Below the pieces are notes generated by a model. It made no database searches. It was given only the letters and a program-made list of their open reading frames with translations, and was not told the origin of the DNA. From Planctomycetia bacterium (GTDB taxonomy: Bacteria > Planctomycetota > Planctomycetia > Gemmatales > HRBIN36), in the NCBI GenBank assembly GCA_016795155.1, contig JAEUIE010000002.1, forward strand, positions 124,001-188,000: a stretch of DNA of 64,000 nt. The letters are read 5' to 3'. How positions within the stretch are numbered: the stretch's first letter is position 1; each line of letters begins with the position of its first letter. Position numbers and translations under genes: made by a program. Below are positions 24,864 through 33,532 of this stretch, piece after piece.

Positions 24864-25175
24864 CGTTGACTTTCAATGCGGGACAGTGACAAATCCATTG
24901 TAAGCAAATACGCGAGACATCAAAAGTCAGCAGGGAACTATTAAAATCAATCAGTTGGTAAAGTCTAGGATGATAGTGAAACTGGGCAATTTGCGTTGCA
25001 GGTTGATTTAATGATGTTATCGTTGCCTGCATACGAAGTAAATTGTGTAAAGATGAGTAAAATAACGGAAAGTTCTAATTTTCTGGTTGACACATGCTCC
25101 CTGAACGTTAGATTGTACCACTGAGACTTGAGTTGTCCCCATCGGCTCAGGTTGCCCAAAGGAGTATTATACATC
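24864..25175. promoter_or_regulatory. Divergent intergenic region with promoter for the PEP-CTERM gene
   Basis: In these 312 bases, TTGACA at 25087-25092 and TAGATT at 25109-25114 are 16 bases apart and face the PEP-CTERM gene; transcription would begin about 55 bases before its ATG. AGGAG is visible about 12 bases before that ATG. Nothing else with clear structure was seen, and no small gene is supported. Confidence 0.5.
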
Positions 25176-25991
25176 ATGAGGACGTCATTCATGTCATCAT
25201 TGCGTTGGGCATTGGCAGCAGTGCTAGTGACGGTAGGAATTCAGTCATCCATAAGTGCTCAGACCGTTTTCTTTGATAACTTCCAATACGCCAATCCAAA
25301 TGGCGCTTTGCCTTTTACCACGACTTATGGACACATTGCGAACACGGTTCCCAATGGATTGGCACCTCTTGGCAGCTTCATGATCTCCAATAACATCGCT
25401 GCTGATCTGGGTGGTGGCATTGCCGCTCACGAAATTATTCCCGTTGCCGGTGACGGCAATCCCAATTTCTTCGATCACACTTTCGGCAATGCCGAAGGCC
25501 TCTATATGGCAATCAACGCCAGTGGTGCTACCAACATTTACGGCCGCAGTGGCATCGCTGTAACTCCCAACCAGGAATACCGATTCAGTGTATGGCTGAA
25601 TTCCTGGACTAATCTGGATGGCTTCTTTGGTCAGTTGGATGTCCAGATTACTGGAAACAACACTGGTCTGCTTGCTGCTAATCCTGTACTGGTGGCACCG
25701 ACCGTTGGTGATTATCCAGCTTGGGGTCAAAACTGGACCGAGCGTACCTTTGTCTTCAATGTTGGTAATAACGATACCATTTCATTCGAAATGATTAATC
25801 TGTTTACCAACGCACTGGGTAATGACTACCAGATTGATGACATCAGCATCGTTGCTGTACCTGAACCCAGTGCCATAGCACTAAGTGGATTGGGTCTTGC
25901 AGCTGTTGGTGCAGCAGTTTACAACCGTGTTCAGGCTCGACGTCGACGCAAGCTGCGAGCCAAGCAACAAGCTGAAGCGCAAATCGCTTAA
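25176..25991 (+). CDS. PEP-CTERM sorting-signal exported protein
   Basis: This 271-residue protein has a signal peptide (MRTSFMSSLRWALAAVLVTV, cut near S-I-S-A-Q). The middle is rich in strands and Asn/Gly, with a pattern like the carbohydrate-binding jelly-roll domains common in this class (YDIDD-like YQIDDISIV). It ends in V-P-E-P-S, a membrane segment (AIALSGLGLAAVGAAVY) and a basic tail RVQARRRRKLRAKQQ. This is the PEP-CTERM tripartite signal processed by an exosortase in other bacteria. No exosortase is in the window. The ATG at 25176 is preceded by AGGAG. A terminator follows. Confidence 0.88.
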   Translation: MRTSFMSSLRWALAAVLVTVGIQSSISAQTVFFDNFQYANPNGALPFTTTYGHIANTVPNGLAPLGSFMISNNIAADLGGGIAAHEIIPVAGDGNPNFFDHTFGNAEGLYMAINASGATNIYGRSGIAVTPNQEYRFSVWLNSWTNLDGFFGQLDVQITGNNTGLLAANPVLVAPTVGDYPAWGQNWTERTFVFNVGNNDTISFEMINLFTNALGNDYQIDDISIVAVPEPSAIALSGLGLAAVGAAVYNRVQARRRRKLRAKQQAEAQIA

Positions 25992-26011
25992 TGCTCATGA
26001 TGAGTTTTAAC

Positions 26012-26040
26012 ACAGCCGAGAGTTTCTCCTCGGCTGTTTT
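26012..26040 (+). terminator. Terminator of the PEP-CTERM gene
   Basis: Arms ACAGCCGAG and CTCGGCTGT pair perfectly over 9 bp around an 8-base loop, with TTTT following. It lies 20 bases after the stop. Confidence 0.8.
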
Positions 26041-26106
26041 CCTGCGCTGACAACTTGACCGGTTCCGGTAATTATGTGACCATGGACGTTAACGTGAGGA
26101 AAGACC

Positions 26107-27009
26107 ATGTATCAGTCCTGGCTATCTCTATTCATCCTGCTGCTGGTTAATGTTCCTGGCATATGCCAGTCGGGGAAAGCAGTACGTCTGGAATGGAAGT
26201 TCAAAGAAGGAGAAAAGTTCTGGGTAGACACGCAGACCAAGATTGAGCAGTCGGAGAAGTTCAATACCCAGGTTGCAGCCAATATTGTGCATATGCGTAC
26301 GATCACCAGTTATCTGGTCAAAAAAGTTACTGAGAACAACTCTATTGAACTTGAAGCAAAAATTGAGTCAATGCAGTATCGCAACAATCAGACGCCTGAC
26401 AGCGAAAAGATGTCGACGCTGTACAGCAGGCTGCAAGGCGCCACATTCCGGCTGATACTGGGGGCAGACCTGCAGGTACAAAAGCTGGAAGGGTACAACG
26501 AATGGCTGCTCAAGCTCAGTAACATGATTCCGGTATCAGAAGTAGATCGCATCAGGGCGCTGATGCCGGAAGCGGATCTCCGCAATGCCATCAGTGAGGG
26601 GTTCGGATTTCTTCCGGACAAGGATGTCACCTTGAACCAGACCTGGAAGAAGAAGACTGACTTGAACCTGGCACCGGCAGGAACGCTGACGACGAACCTG
26701 ACCTATACCTATCGCGGTACAGATAAAGGAAAAGAAAAGATAACTATCGATTGTAAAGAGCAGGGTAAGTTTACCATGTCACCCGGGCTGGCCACTCCTG
26801 GTACGCAATCGGAATTTGTGATGGATAACCGGACAGGAACCATCTTGTTCAATAACCAGACTGGGAAGATGGAACAGGCGGAACACCAGTATCAGACACG
26901 GGGTACGATACTTCTGCCGGCATCGGTTAATTCTGCTCCAGCTACCATGCTGGTCATCAACAAGATACATGTCTGGCAATCTGTTTCACCAAAGCCACCG
27001 TCAAAATAG
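26107..27009 (+). CDS. Exported protein, DUF6263-like
   Basis: This 300-residue protein has a signal peptide (SWLSLFILLLVNVPGICQ). It contains segments of the DUF6263 kind, including LEWKFKEGEKFWVDTQTKIE at the start, EGFGFLPDKDVTLNQTWKKK and TYTYRGTDKGKEKITIDCKE. This family is described only by sequence, and its members appear to be secreted or lipoproteins. No motif suggests catalysis. It is the first of five plus-strand genes (26107-30045) with short gaps; the 78-base gap to the next gene leaves the operon boundary open. Confidence 0.6.
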   Translation: MYQSWLSLFILLLVNVPGICQSGKAVRLEWKFKEGEKFWVDTQTKIEQSEKFNTQVAANIVHMRTITSYLVKKVTENNSIELEAKIESMQYRNNQTPDSEKMSTLYSRLQGATFRLILGADLQVQKLEGYNEWLLKLSNMIPVSEVDRIRALMPEADLRNAISEGFGFLPDKDVTLNQTWKKKTDLNLAPAGTLTTNLTYTYRGTDKGKEKITIDCKEQGKFTMSPGLATPGTQSEFVMDNRTGTILFNNQTGKMEQAEHQYQTRGTILLPASVNSAPATMLVINKIHVWQSVSPKPPSK

Positions 27010-27087
27010 ACCAGTAATTTTCGAGCCAGCCAGCACACTTCAGCGTAGCATGAAGAGTAAGTTGTCAGATCGCATGAGGGATCGAAC

Positions 27088-27624
27088 GTGTGGAAATTCT
27101 GGTTTGCATTAATCTTCGGCACCATCGTCATCTCTGCTGGCTTGACCTATCTCAAGCTGCATCGAGGCGCACAGACTCTTGATTTCCCGGCACCTGCAGA
27201 GAAGTCCAAACACCCGCTGGTGGAATTCCTGCCCGTCAGCGAAAGCAAGTACAAGATGGAAACCTCGGCGAATGTGGTTACTATCACTGTTCCCGAATCG
27301 ACCATCGATCAGGTTGAGGAAGTCAGTTTCAAGGCACTCAATAAAGGTGAAGCAGACTTGGAACTTTCACTGCTGACCAAGTCGTGTACTTGTGCAGATG
27401 TATTGATTGATGATCAGCGTATCAGCGGAACATCGCACATGACAAAGATTGCACCGGGGAAATCGGCTGTCATCAAGATCATATACAAGCTCAAACAGGA
27501 GCAGACACCTGCCAAGGCTGGTGAGAAGGTACGATTGAAGGCGATCTTCTACCATAACGACGAGCGTTATGTAGATAACCTGCATTTTGAGATCGTTACG
27601 GCAGTAAAACCTGCTAAGAACTGA
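27088..27624 (+). CDS. DUF1573-like membrane-anchored protein
   Basis: This 178-residue protein starts at a GTG preceded by GAGGG, followed by one membrane anchor (FWFALIFGTIVISAGLTYL). Its soluble part is an immunoglobulin-like domain with VEEVSFKALNKGEADLELS and the SCTCADVLID segment that resembles the Ser-Cys-x-Cys motif of DUF1573. DUF1573 domains are widespread in Bacteroidetes and planctomycetes, and their function is not known. It lies 49 bases ahead of the multihaem lipoprotein gene, and the two are probably cotranscribed. Confidence 0.72.
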   Translation: MWKFWFALIFGTIVISAGLTYLKLHRGAQTLDFPAPAEKSKHPLVEFLPVSESKYKMETSANVVTITVPESTIDQVEEVSFKALNKGEADLELSLLTKSCTCADVLIDDQRISGTSHMTKIAPGKSAVIKIIYKLKQEQTPAKAGEKVRLKAIFYHNDERYVDNLHFEIVTAVKPAKN

Positions 27625-27673
27625 TCCAGTTCACCGACAACAAAATCATGGATGCTCTAAGGAAGGAGCAGAG

Positions 27674-29350
27674 ATGCAATTGATCAAACCAGCCCGAGGC
27701 ATGGATATATGTCTCATTGCCTGCGTTCTCTGGTCAGCGGGATGTAATCAGTCAACTAACCCGTCATCGGTTGCAATCACATCAGCTTCTTCTCCAGTCT
27801 CATCACAAACCAATGCACTGGATGGAGTCAAAAAGTTTTCACCAGGCAGGGCGTTTGCTGGTGGAGCCTGTGATCTCTGCCTGATTCTTTCCGGACAGAT
27901 GTATGGGTATCTGCAGCCTTGCGGCTGTTCCCGTCCTCAGACTGGTGGTCTGGAACGACGCCAGGAACTGATGAATCGCTTGAGTGGGCATGGCTATGCC
28001 CTGTCGGCGGCAGATCTGGGTGATCTGGCACCCAAGGAGCAGGCAGGGCCGCAAAACCGCTGGAAGTATGAAATGGCGGTCAAGTCGCTCAAGGCAATGT
28101 CCTATGCAGGAATGGCGCTGGGGCCAACCGAACTGGCTATGCGACATGATACTGCATTTGATCTGGCTCAGAACTATCAGCCACCGATCATCCTGGCTGC
28201 CAATTTGTTGGACCCCGAAACGCAGTTTCCGGATATGTTCAAACCCTGGGTGATGGATGATCCACGCAGAGTGGAAGACAATGTGAGCATGGTGGGACGA
28301 GTTGTTTCGCTCTTGGCCTGTCCAGTACCTGGTGTACAGATGGCGGTTGGATTTCAGGTCACCAGTGGCAGACCTCGAGTTGGCTACCTCGGACTGGTGG
28401 GTGGCAGCATTATCGATGATTGCAAAGCCAAGAACTATGAGGCGAAGTTCAGTGCGCCTGCCGATGCCTTGAAAAATGTTCTACCTGCCTTTCAGGCGGC
28501 ACATCCTGAGGTCAGGATTTTGCTCTTTCAGGGAAAACGTGAAGAAGCTGAGACTTTGTTGAACCGTTTTCCCAAGGCATTTGACCTGGTGCTCTGCAGG
28601 AATGATGCCAGCGATGGTGTCGCACCATCGCTGCCCATCAAGCATGATTCAGGCACGCTCATCATCATGGTGGGGCACAAAGGGCGCACCGTGGGTGTGG
28701 CTGCTTATCGGCGAGGCAAGCCTTTAGAATACCGTCTGGAAGAATTGGTGGAAGAACTGGAATTGCCCGACAATAAGACAAATGTTTGTCGGGAAATCAT
28801 GAAGGAATATGTCTGGGGCGTGTACCGCAATAACTATATGAACGATGTGCCGAAGATATCGCATCCGTTTCAACTCGATCCGGAACTCAAGGATGCAGTA
28901 TTTGTCGGTGCAGCGAAATGTCGTGAATGCCATCCGCAAGCGCATGCTCACTGGTCTGCTACCCAGCATAGCCACGCCTGGGAGAACTTGATCAAGTATG
29001 GTCGACCAATTGCAGAGGTTCCTCAAAAAGATTCAACCATGAAGATGATTGGCAGGCAGTATGATCCGGATTGCGTCAAATGTCATGTGACTGGCTATGG
29101 CTACAAGGGTGGGTTTGAAAGTGCTGAAAAGACACCGCACCTGTTCGGTAACGGCTGCGAAAACTGTCATGGGCCGGGCAGCCTGCATGCCGGTCAGCCG
29201 AGCAATCCGGTTTTTCGCAAGCCAATGTTCCTGTCGATGGAGGATAAAAAGAAAACCGGTGAGATGTGCATGAAGTGTCATGATCTGGACAATGATCCGC
29301 ACTTTGATATTGCCAAATGGGAGAAGATTAAACACGGACGAGAGAAATGA
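27674..29350 (+). CDS. Multihaem c-type cytochrome lipoprotein
   Basis: The 558-residue product has a lipoprotein signal (LIACVLWSAGC, cysteine acylated) and then two regions. Residues about 55-395 resemble metallophosphoesterase/UshA-like proteins, with YGYLQPCGCSRPQTGGLERR and LSAADLGDL; catalytic motifs are incomplete. The C-terminal region carries four haem-attachment sites: CRECH, CVKCH, CENCH and CMKCH, in the arrangement of cytochrome c-554-type proteins (SATQHSHAWENL supplies a distal histidine). It would sit in the envelope and move electrons; donor and acceptor are unknown. It is followed by a 158-residue gene with a 4-base gap. Confidence 0.85.
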   Translation: MQLIKPARGMDICLIACVLWSAGCNQSTNPSSVAITSASSPVSSQTNALDGVKKFSPGRAFAGGACDLCLILSGQMYGYLQPCGCSRPQTGGLERRQELMNRLSGHGYALSAADLGDLAPKEQAGPQNRWKYEMAVKSLKAMSYAGMALGPTELAMRHDTAFDLAQNYQPPIILAANLLDPETQFPDMFKPWVMDDPRRVEDNVSMVGRVVSLLACPVPGVQMAVGFQVTSGRPRVGYLGLVGGSIIDDCKAKNYEAKFSAPADALKNVLPAFQAAHPEVRILLFQGKREEAETLLNRFPKAFDLVLCRNDASDGVAPSLPIKHDSGTLIIMVGHKGRTVGVAAYRRGKPLEYRLEELVEELELPDNKTNVCREIMKEYVWGVYRNNYMNDVPKISHPFQLDPELKDAVFVGAAKCRECHPQAHAHWSATQHSHAWENLIKYGRPIAEVPQKDSTMKMIGRQYDPDCVKCHVTGYGYKGGFESAEKTPHLFGNGCENCHGPGSLHAGQPSNPVFRKPMFLSMEDKKKTGEMCMKCHDLDNDPHFDIAKWEKIKHGREK

Positions 29351-29354
29351 CACC

Positions 29355-29831
29355 ATGCTGATCCTGGGTATGGCTTTGTTGATAAGTGGAGATGATGTCC
29401 TTTCATGGCCTGAATACAGTCCGAAAGACGGGAGTTTCACAGCACGGTTTCCCCAGGCACCACAGGAACGGGCCAGTCGTACAGGGAAAACCTGGCAACA
29501 TTCCGAGAAAGATCGAGTGTACAATGTAGCTCGTTCGCCTTTGCCTGGTGGCGAAGGTGCTTCACCCGCAGATATTGAATCAGCTTTGAGTAAGGTGCGG
29601 GATAACATCAAGCAGCGGGTGGAGGCGAAGTTGAAGTCTGAGAAAAGGCTGAACCATCGCGGCATACCGGCACGTGAGTTCCTCTTTGAGTTGCCGGAAG
29701 GAAAGGGACTTTTGCGATTGCGATGTTTTGCAGTGAAAGATGAAGTCTGGGAGATCAAAGTCGGTGGACCGAAGGAATTTGTATCAGGCAAGCAGGCCGA
29801 TTTATTTCTTGAAGGGCTGAAAGTCAAATAA
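29355..29831 (+). CDS. Exported protein of unknown function, 158 residues
   Basis: I do not recognise a family. The N-terminus MLILGMALLISGDDV may be a short signal or anchor, followed by LSWPEYSPKDGSFTARFPQA, an opening seen in several planctomycete exported proteins. The middle holds a helix rich in Lys/Arg (DNIKQRVEAKLKSEKRL), then strands ending FLEGLKVK. The ATG at 29355 lies 4 bases after the cytochrome stop, so it is probably coupled to it. A longer frame that opens inside the cytochrome gene is not needed. Confidence 0.55.
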   Translation: MLILGMALLISGDDVLSWPEYSPKDGSFTARFPQAPQERASRTGKTWQHSEKDRVYNVARSPLPGGEGASPADIESALSKVRDNIKQRVEAKLKSEKRLNHRGIPAREFLFELPEGKGLLRLRCFAVKDEVWEIKVGGPKEFVSGKQADLFLEGLKVK

Positions 29832-29832
29832 C

Positions 29833-30045
29833 ATGGCATCGCGCATACCTGTCAAAGTGCATCGACGAGTCAGCCTGGTTTATACGGATGATGCCTTGCT
29901 GGCAGAGGAGCTGCTGGCACGCAAAAAGCTGGCAGAGGAGATTCTGGGCCGGCTTACACCACAGGTACTGCTGCTGCGACCAGGGAAAATACAAACGGTC
30001 GTGGAAGAACTGAAGAAAATGGGGCACTCGCCACGGGTGCTTTAA
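29833..30045 (+). CDS. Small basic hypothetical protein, 70 residues
   Basis: The ATG is one base after the previous stop. The product is MASRIPVKVHRRVSLVYTDD, then an amphipathic helix (LLAEELLARKKLAEEILGRL), a strand and a final helix with SPRVL. It may be a short regulatory or DNA-associated protein, but no family is recognised. The close spacing and sensible protein composition support it. Its last 4 bases overlap the end of the convergent VanZ gene. Confidence 0.45.
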   Translation: MASRIPVKVHRRVSLVYTDDALLAEELLARKKLAEEILGRLTPQVLLLRPGKIQTVVEELKKMGHSPRVL

Positions 30046-30530
30046 GATGATTCTGAGTTAGTATGTGGATTGGTTGTGGCCGGTCGAATCAGCGAAACAA
30101 AATAGACAAATAATAAGGCTGTCAACGCTCCGGATGAATCGATCAGTACATCCCAGACGCTGCCTGTTCGCTGATGGCTGATGAAGCCCTGCTGCAGTTC
30201 ATCCAGGCTGGCCCAGATGATGGTGGCAACAAGGGCGATCAGGAACCATGACCACTTCCATCGGGTAGCTGAATCGCCTCGTAGGGCACGAAGCCAGAGA
30301 TAAGCGAGCAGGGCGTATTCGAGGAAATGTGCGGTTTTACGCAGTAGGCCTTCGCCACTACTGATGGTGGGTACGTCAGGTCCTTCGCCAAAGAAAAGTC
30401 GCTTGATCCACCGGATGATGGGTTGCGTATTTTCGCTGGAGAAGAGATCCGTTCCCAGCGTCATGGTCACCGCCATCATGAGGGCAACCATGATCCACTG
30501 GAATCGGGACTGTGCTTTCAAATGAGCCAT
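30042..30530 (-). CDS. VanZ family membrane protein
   Basis: This 162-residue protein has four or five membrane helices and family features: GLLRKTAHFLEYALLAYLWL is the VanZ K-x-x-H-x-x-E-Y motif, and ATIIWASLDELQQGFISHQRTGSVWDVL carries the D-E-x-x-Q-x-F/S-x-x-R-x-x-x-x-x-D signature. VanZ proteins are linked to teicoplanin resistance in enterococci, but bacterial relatives have unknown roles in the membrane. The start overlaps the stop of the upstream repeat protein by one base (TAATG), so the two are translationally coupled. Confidence 0.85.
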   Translation of the reverse strand: MAHLKAQSRFQWIMVALMMAVTMTLGTDLFSSENTQPIIRWIKRLFFGEGPDVPTISSGEGLLRKTAHFLEYALLAYLWLRALRGDSATRWKWSWFLIALVATIIWASLDELQQGFISHQRTGSVWDVLIDSSGALTALLFVYFVSLIRPATTNPHTNSESS

Positions 30531-33148
30531 TAAGTAATGTTAATGGTCACCGTGGCGATATTCGAGACAAGGCCCAGATTATCTGTAATGGTGTAAGTGA
30601 AGCTGTCGGTAGGTGATGCTGATCCGTTATGCATGTAAGTCACGGTGCCGTTGTCATTGACGATAATCGAACCGTGTGATGGTTGATTCACGATGATGAT
30701 CGACGCCGGGTTGATGAATCCATCATCGGTGTCATTGGAAATAAGGTTGAATACCTTGACGTCGAAAACCAGAATGCTGAAGAAATCGTTTCCTGCTACA
30801 GGAGGCTGGTTACCGGCAGTGATAGTGATATTCACCTGAGCTTCGTTGGAAGTGGCGCCTTGCTGATCGTTAATGGTGTATTTGAATGAATCAGAAGTGG
30901 TTGCTGAGCCATTATGGGTGTAGGTGATAGTGCCATCGCCGTTAATGCTAAGGGTGCCGTTGGCGGGTGGTTGGGTGATGACGATGCTGTTCAGATCGAG
31001 AGAACTGTCTGCATCAGTATCATTGCCTGCCACGTTGACGACGACCGAGCCACCCTGAGTGATGGATTCCTGGTCATCGACTGCAACCGGTGCATCATTC
31101 TGTGGAGTTACGGTAATGGTAACGGTGGCAGTATTGGAGGTTGCTCCATCTGCATCTTTGATAGTGTAGGTGAAGGAATCAGAAGTGGTTTCTGAACCAT
31201 TGTGGGTGTAGGAAACCGTTCCATCGTTGTTAACAACAATGCTGCCGTTGGCGGGTTGATCCACAATGACGATGCTGGTCAGATCAAGCTGGTTCTCGGC
31301 ATCCGTGTCATTACCTGCAAGATTGATAACGATATTGCCACCTTCGGCAACAGTAGCCTCATCGTTGACAGCTACTGGATCATCATTGACAGGAGCGATG
31401 GTGACAGTAACCGTAGCTGCATTGGAGGTGTTGCCTTCGGTATCTTTAATGGTGTACTGAAAGGAATCAGTGGTGGATTCGGAGCCATCATGGAGATAGG
31501 TGACGGTGCCATCGTTATTCACCTGGATGCTGCCATGAGCAGGTTGCTGCGTGATGATTATGGTGGTGAGATCGAGACTGCCGTCAGGGTCGGAATCGTT
31601 CGACGCAAGATTAATGACTACGTTACCACCTTCATCGACGTTGGCTGCATCATTTACCGCTATCGGATCATCTGCTTGAGGAGTGACGGTGATGGTAACC
31701 GTGGCGGTATTGGAGGTGGTGCCCTGCGTATCCTTGATGGTGTAAGTGAAACTGTCAGTCGTGGTGTTCGAATTATTGTGGAGGTAAGTGACGGTGCCGT
31801 TGTTGTTGACCGTCACGGAACCGTTGGCAGGCTGTGCGACGATGACAATGGAGGTTAAATCCAGACTGTTTTCCGGATCAGTATCGTTGGATGCAACATT
31901 GATGATTACACTGCCACCTTCATCGACTGTGGCTGTATCATTGACTGCAACAGGTGGATCATTTACTGGCGTAATCGTGATATTAACGGTAGCAGTATTG
32001 GAAGTAGCCCCGAGGTTATCCTTGATGGTGTAGGTGAAAGTGTTCGTAGTCGTTTCTGAGCCATTATGTGTATAGGACACCGTGCCGTTATTATTCACGG
32101 TCACGGAGCCGTTAGCTGGCTGCTGGACAATCGTAATGCTGTTGAGAGCCAGAGTGCCATCGCTGTCGGAATCATTAGAAGCCACATTGATGCTGACAGT
32201 TCCACCTTCAGCTACGGTTGCGGTGTCGTTCAGGGCAGCAGGTGGATCGTTGACAGGCGTGATCGTGATGCTGACGGTGGCTTCCTGAGAAGTTTTTCCA
32301 TTGGTGTTGCTGATGGTGTAGGTAAATGAGTCCGATGTGGTGTTGGATCCATCGTGCACATAAGTTACGGTACCATCGTCGTTCACGGTCACTACACCGT
32401 TGGTTGGCTCATCGACAATGACAATGGAAGTGAGGTCGAGTTGGCCAAGCAGGCTGAAATCGTTGGCAGCGACATCGATATCTACTTGACCGCCTTCGAG
32501 TAGAGTGGCTGAATCATCTCCTGCTGTGGGTAGAATCTCGCTGCTCTTGAACTGGAAGTTTTCGAGTTTGACGTTGTGTCCCCATTTGTTCCCTTGGGCA
32601 GTGAAGGTATCGTTATCCCTACCGCCATCAATGCGGCTGTGCCTGCCTATTCTGGTGTTGACGATACCGACCTGATCATCGCCGTCATTAGCGTAAATGG
32701 CTAATTCCTTGCGGAAGGAACTGTCGGTAATGGCAATGACGTCATCACCATCACCACCTTTAATAGTAGAAGGCTTCTTGGCATGCACATTATCCAGTAG
32801 CAGATAATCGTTGCCATCGCCGAGGTTGAGTCCAATCTCACGTTTCAAATCAACATTGGAAATGGTAAGCTGATCATCGCCGCCGAGCAGGTAGCCTGCG
32901 ATGCCTTTGGTAACATTCCAGAAGACGAGTGGGCCATCTTCGCCGTTGATGGTTGTGGCATCGGAACCAGATTCGATTCGCACACCACCGTTGCCGATGC
33001 CTGTGATACTGATGTGGTTGGCTTCATCATCACCAGTGAAATAGAGAGTACCACCCGTGACCGAGGCAGTGATATTGCCCGCCGGTACGGTTCGACTTTC
33101 GAGATTGTCGAACGAGGGAACAAAACGACGGCGGCGGCAGTTACTCAT
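30530..33148 (-). CDS. RTX-like / cadherin-like repeat exported protein
   Basis: This 872-residue protein has no classic signal peptide. It starts with RRRRF and LESRTVPAG, the N-terminal LE(D/S)R-type motif of exported Gemmataceae proteins. Residues about 90-175 contain four glycine/Asp-rich RTX-like turns (LGDGNDYLLL, GGDGDDVIAI, ANDGDDQVGI, GGRDNDTFTA) that would bind calcium. From about residue 211 to the end are seven repeats of 96-97 residues (the last 85), each starting near D-x-A-T-V-x-E-G-G and ending in I-T-P-V-N-D-P-P. This is the tandem cadherin/Ig-like repeat pattern found in bacterial adhesins. It probably forms a surface fibre. Confidence 0.85.
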   Translation of the reverse strand: MSNCRRRRFVPSFDNLESRTVPAGNITASVTGGTLYFTGDDEANHISITGIGNGGVRIESGSDATTINGEDGPLVFWNVTKGIAGYLLGGDDQLTISNVDLKREIGLNLGDGNDYLLLDNVHAKKPSTIKGGDGDDVIAITDSSFRKELAIYANDGDDQVGIVNTRIGRHSRIDGGRDNDTFTAQGNKWGHNVKLENFQFKSSEILPTAGDDSATLLEGGQVDIDVAANDFSLLGQLDLTSIVIVDEPTNGVVTVNDDGTVTYVHDGSNTTSDSFTYTISNTNGKTSQEATVSITITPVNDPPAALNDTATVAEGGTVSINVASNDSDSDGTLALNSITIVQQPANGSVTVNNNGTVSYTHNGSETTTNTFTYTIKDNLGATSNTATVNITITPVNDPPVAVNDTATVDEGGSVIINVASNDTDPENSLDLTSIVIVAQPANGSVTVNNNGTVTYLHNNSNTTTDSFTYTIKDTQGTTSNTATVTITVTPQADDPIAVNDAANVDEGGNVVINLASNDSDPDGSLDLTTIIITQQPAHGSIQVNNDGTVTYLHDGSESTTDSFQYTIKDTEGNTSNAATVTVTIAPVNDDPVAVNDEATVAEGGNIVINLAGNDTDAENQLDLTSIVIVDQPANGSIVVNNDGTVSYTHNGSETTSDSFTYTIKDADGATSNTATVTITVTPQNDAPVAVDDQESITQGGSVVVNVAGNDTDADSSLDLNSIVITQPPANGTLSINGDGTITYTHNGSATTSDSFKYTINDQQGATSNEAQVNITITAGNQPPVAGNDFFSILVFDVKVFNLISNDTDDGFINPASIIIVNQPSHGSIIVNDNGTVTYMHNGSASPTDSFTYTITDNLGLVSNIATVTINIT
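30533..32518 (-). repeat. Seven tandem 96-codon repeats inside the RTX/cadherin-like gene
   Basis: The units are about 288 bases long. The middle five are the most alike in protein and often in DNA; the first and last differ most. Repeat seven lacks the conserved E-G-G opening (it reads D-F-F-S-I-L), as often seen for a terminal unit. Such DNA repeats can change in number by recombination or slippage. Confidence 0.85.
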
Positions 33149-33532
33149 CGGTTGAAACTCCAGGGTGCGGCATCTCAGTGTGGTTCAGACACGATGCAAG
33201 CTTTGTCAGAATACTTTGAATTAGCATCGGATAGCATACTCATGAAGTTTGACGGTTTACAAGAAGAATTGTTCCATTCAATATGCCAGACTGATGATTA
33301 ACCATGAATAATCAAACGCACGGTATTATCAGAAAAACCAGCATAATCGGTATCATGGTCGCGAGTGAAGTTCCCTTTTCAAGTGCACTCTTTTTCTGTA
33401 TTTCAATGGTAAGTTGAACCGTCAGCAGTCATGGACAAGCCTCTCTACCACCCCGGCTTGTGTCAAACTGTTGCGCTAGTGTATAACAACAACACTAACT
33501 GATTTTTCTCTTTAGCAGCGATACCCAAGACC
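33149..33532. promoter_or_regulatory. Divergent intergenic region with possible aceE promoter
   Basis: These 384 bases separate the minus-strand repeat gene from aceE. Facing aceE, TTGTGT (33458-33463) and TATAAC (33482-33487) are 18 bases apart, giving a leader of about 40 bases. The -35 is weak. No ribosome site is obvious before the aceE ATG. No convincing promoter was seen toward the repeat gene, and no small gene is supported. Confidence 0.4.

Noticed and set aside
29033-29839. A 268-codon minus-strand open frame over the cytochrome and the next gene
   Set aside because: It overlaps two plus-strand genes with clear starts, haem motifs and coupling, and its translation is not protein-like.
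30533-32518. Tandem DNA repeats as an intergenic or satellite region
   Set aside because: The units are in one open frame with a fixed 96-codon period and protein conservation, so they are protein repeats.
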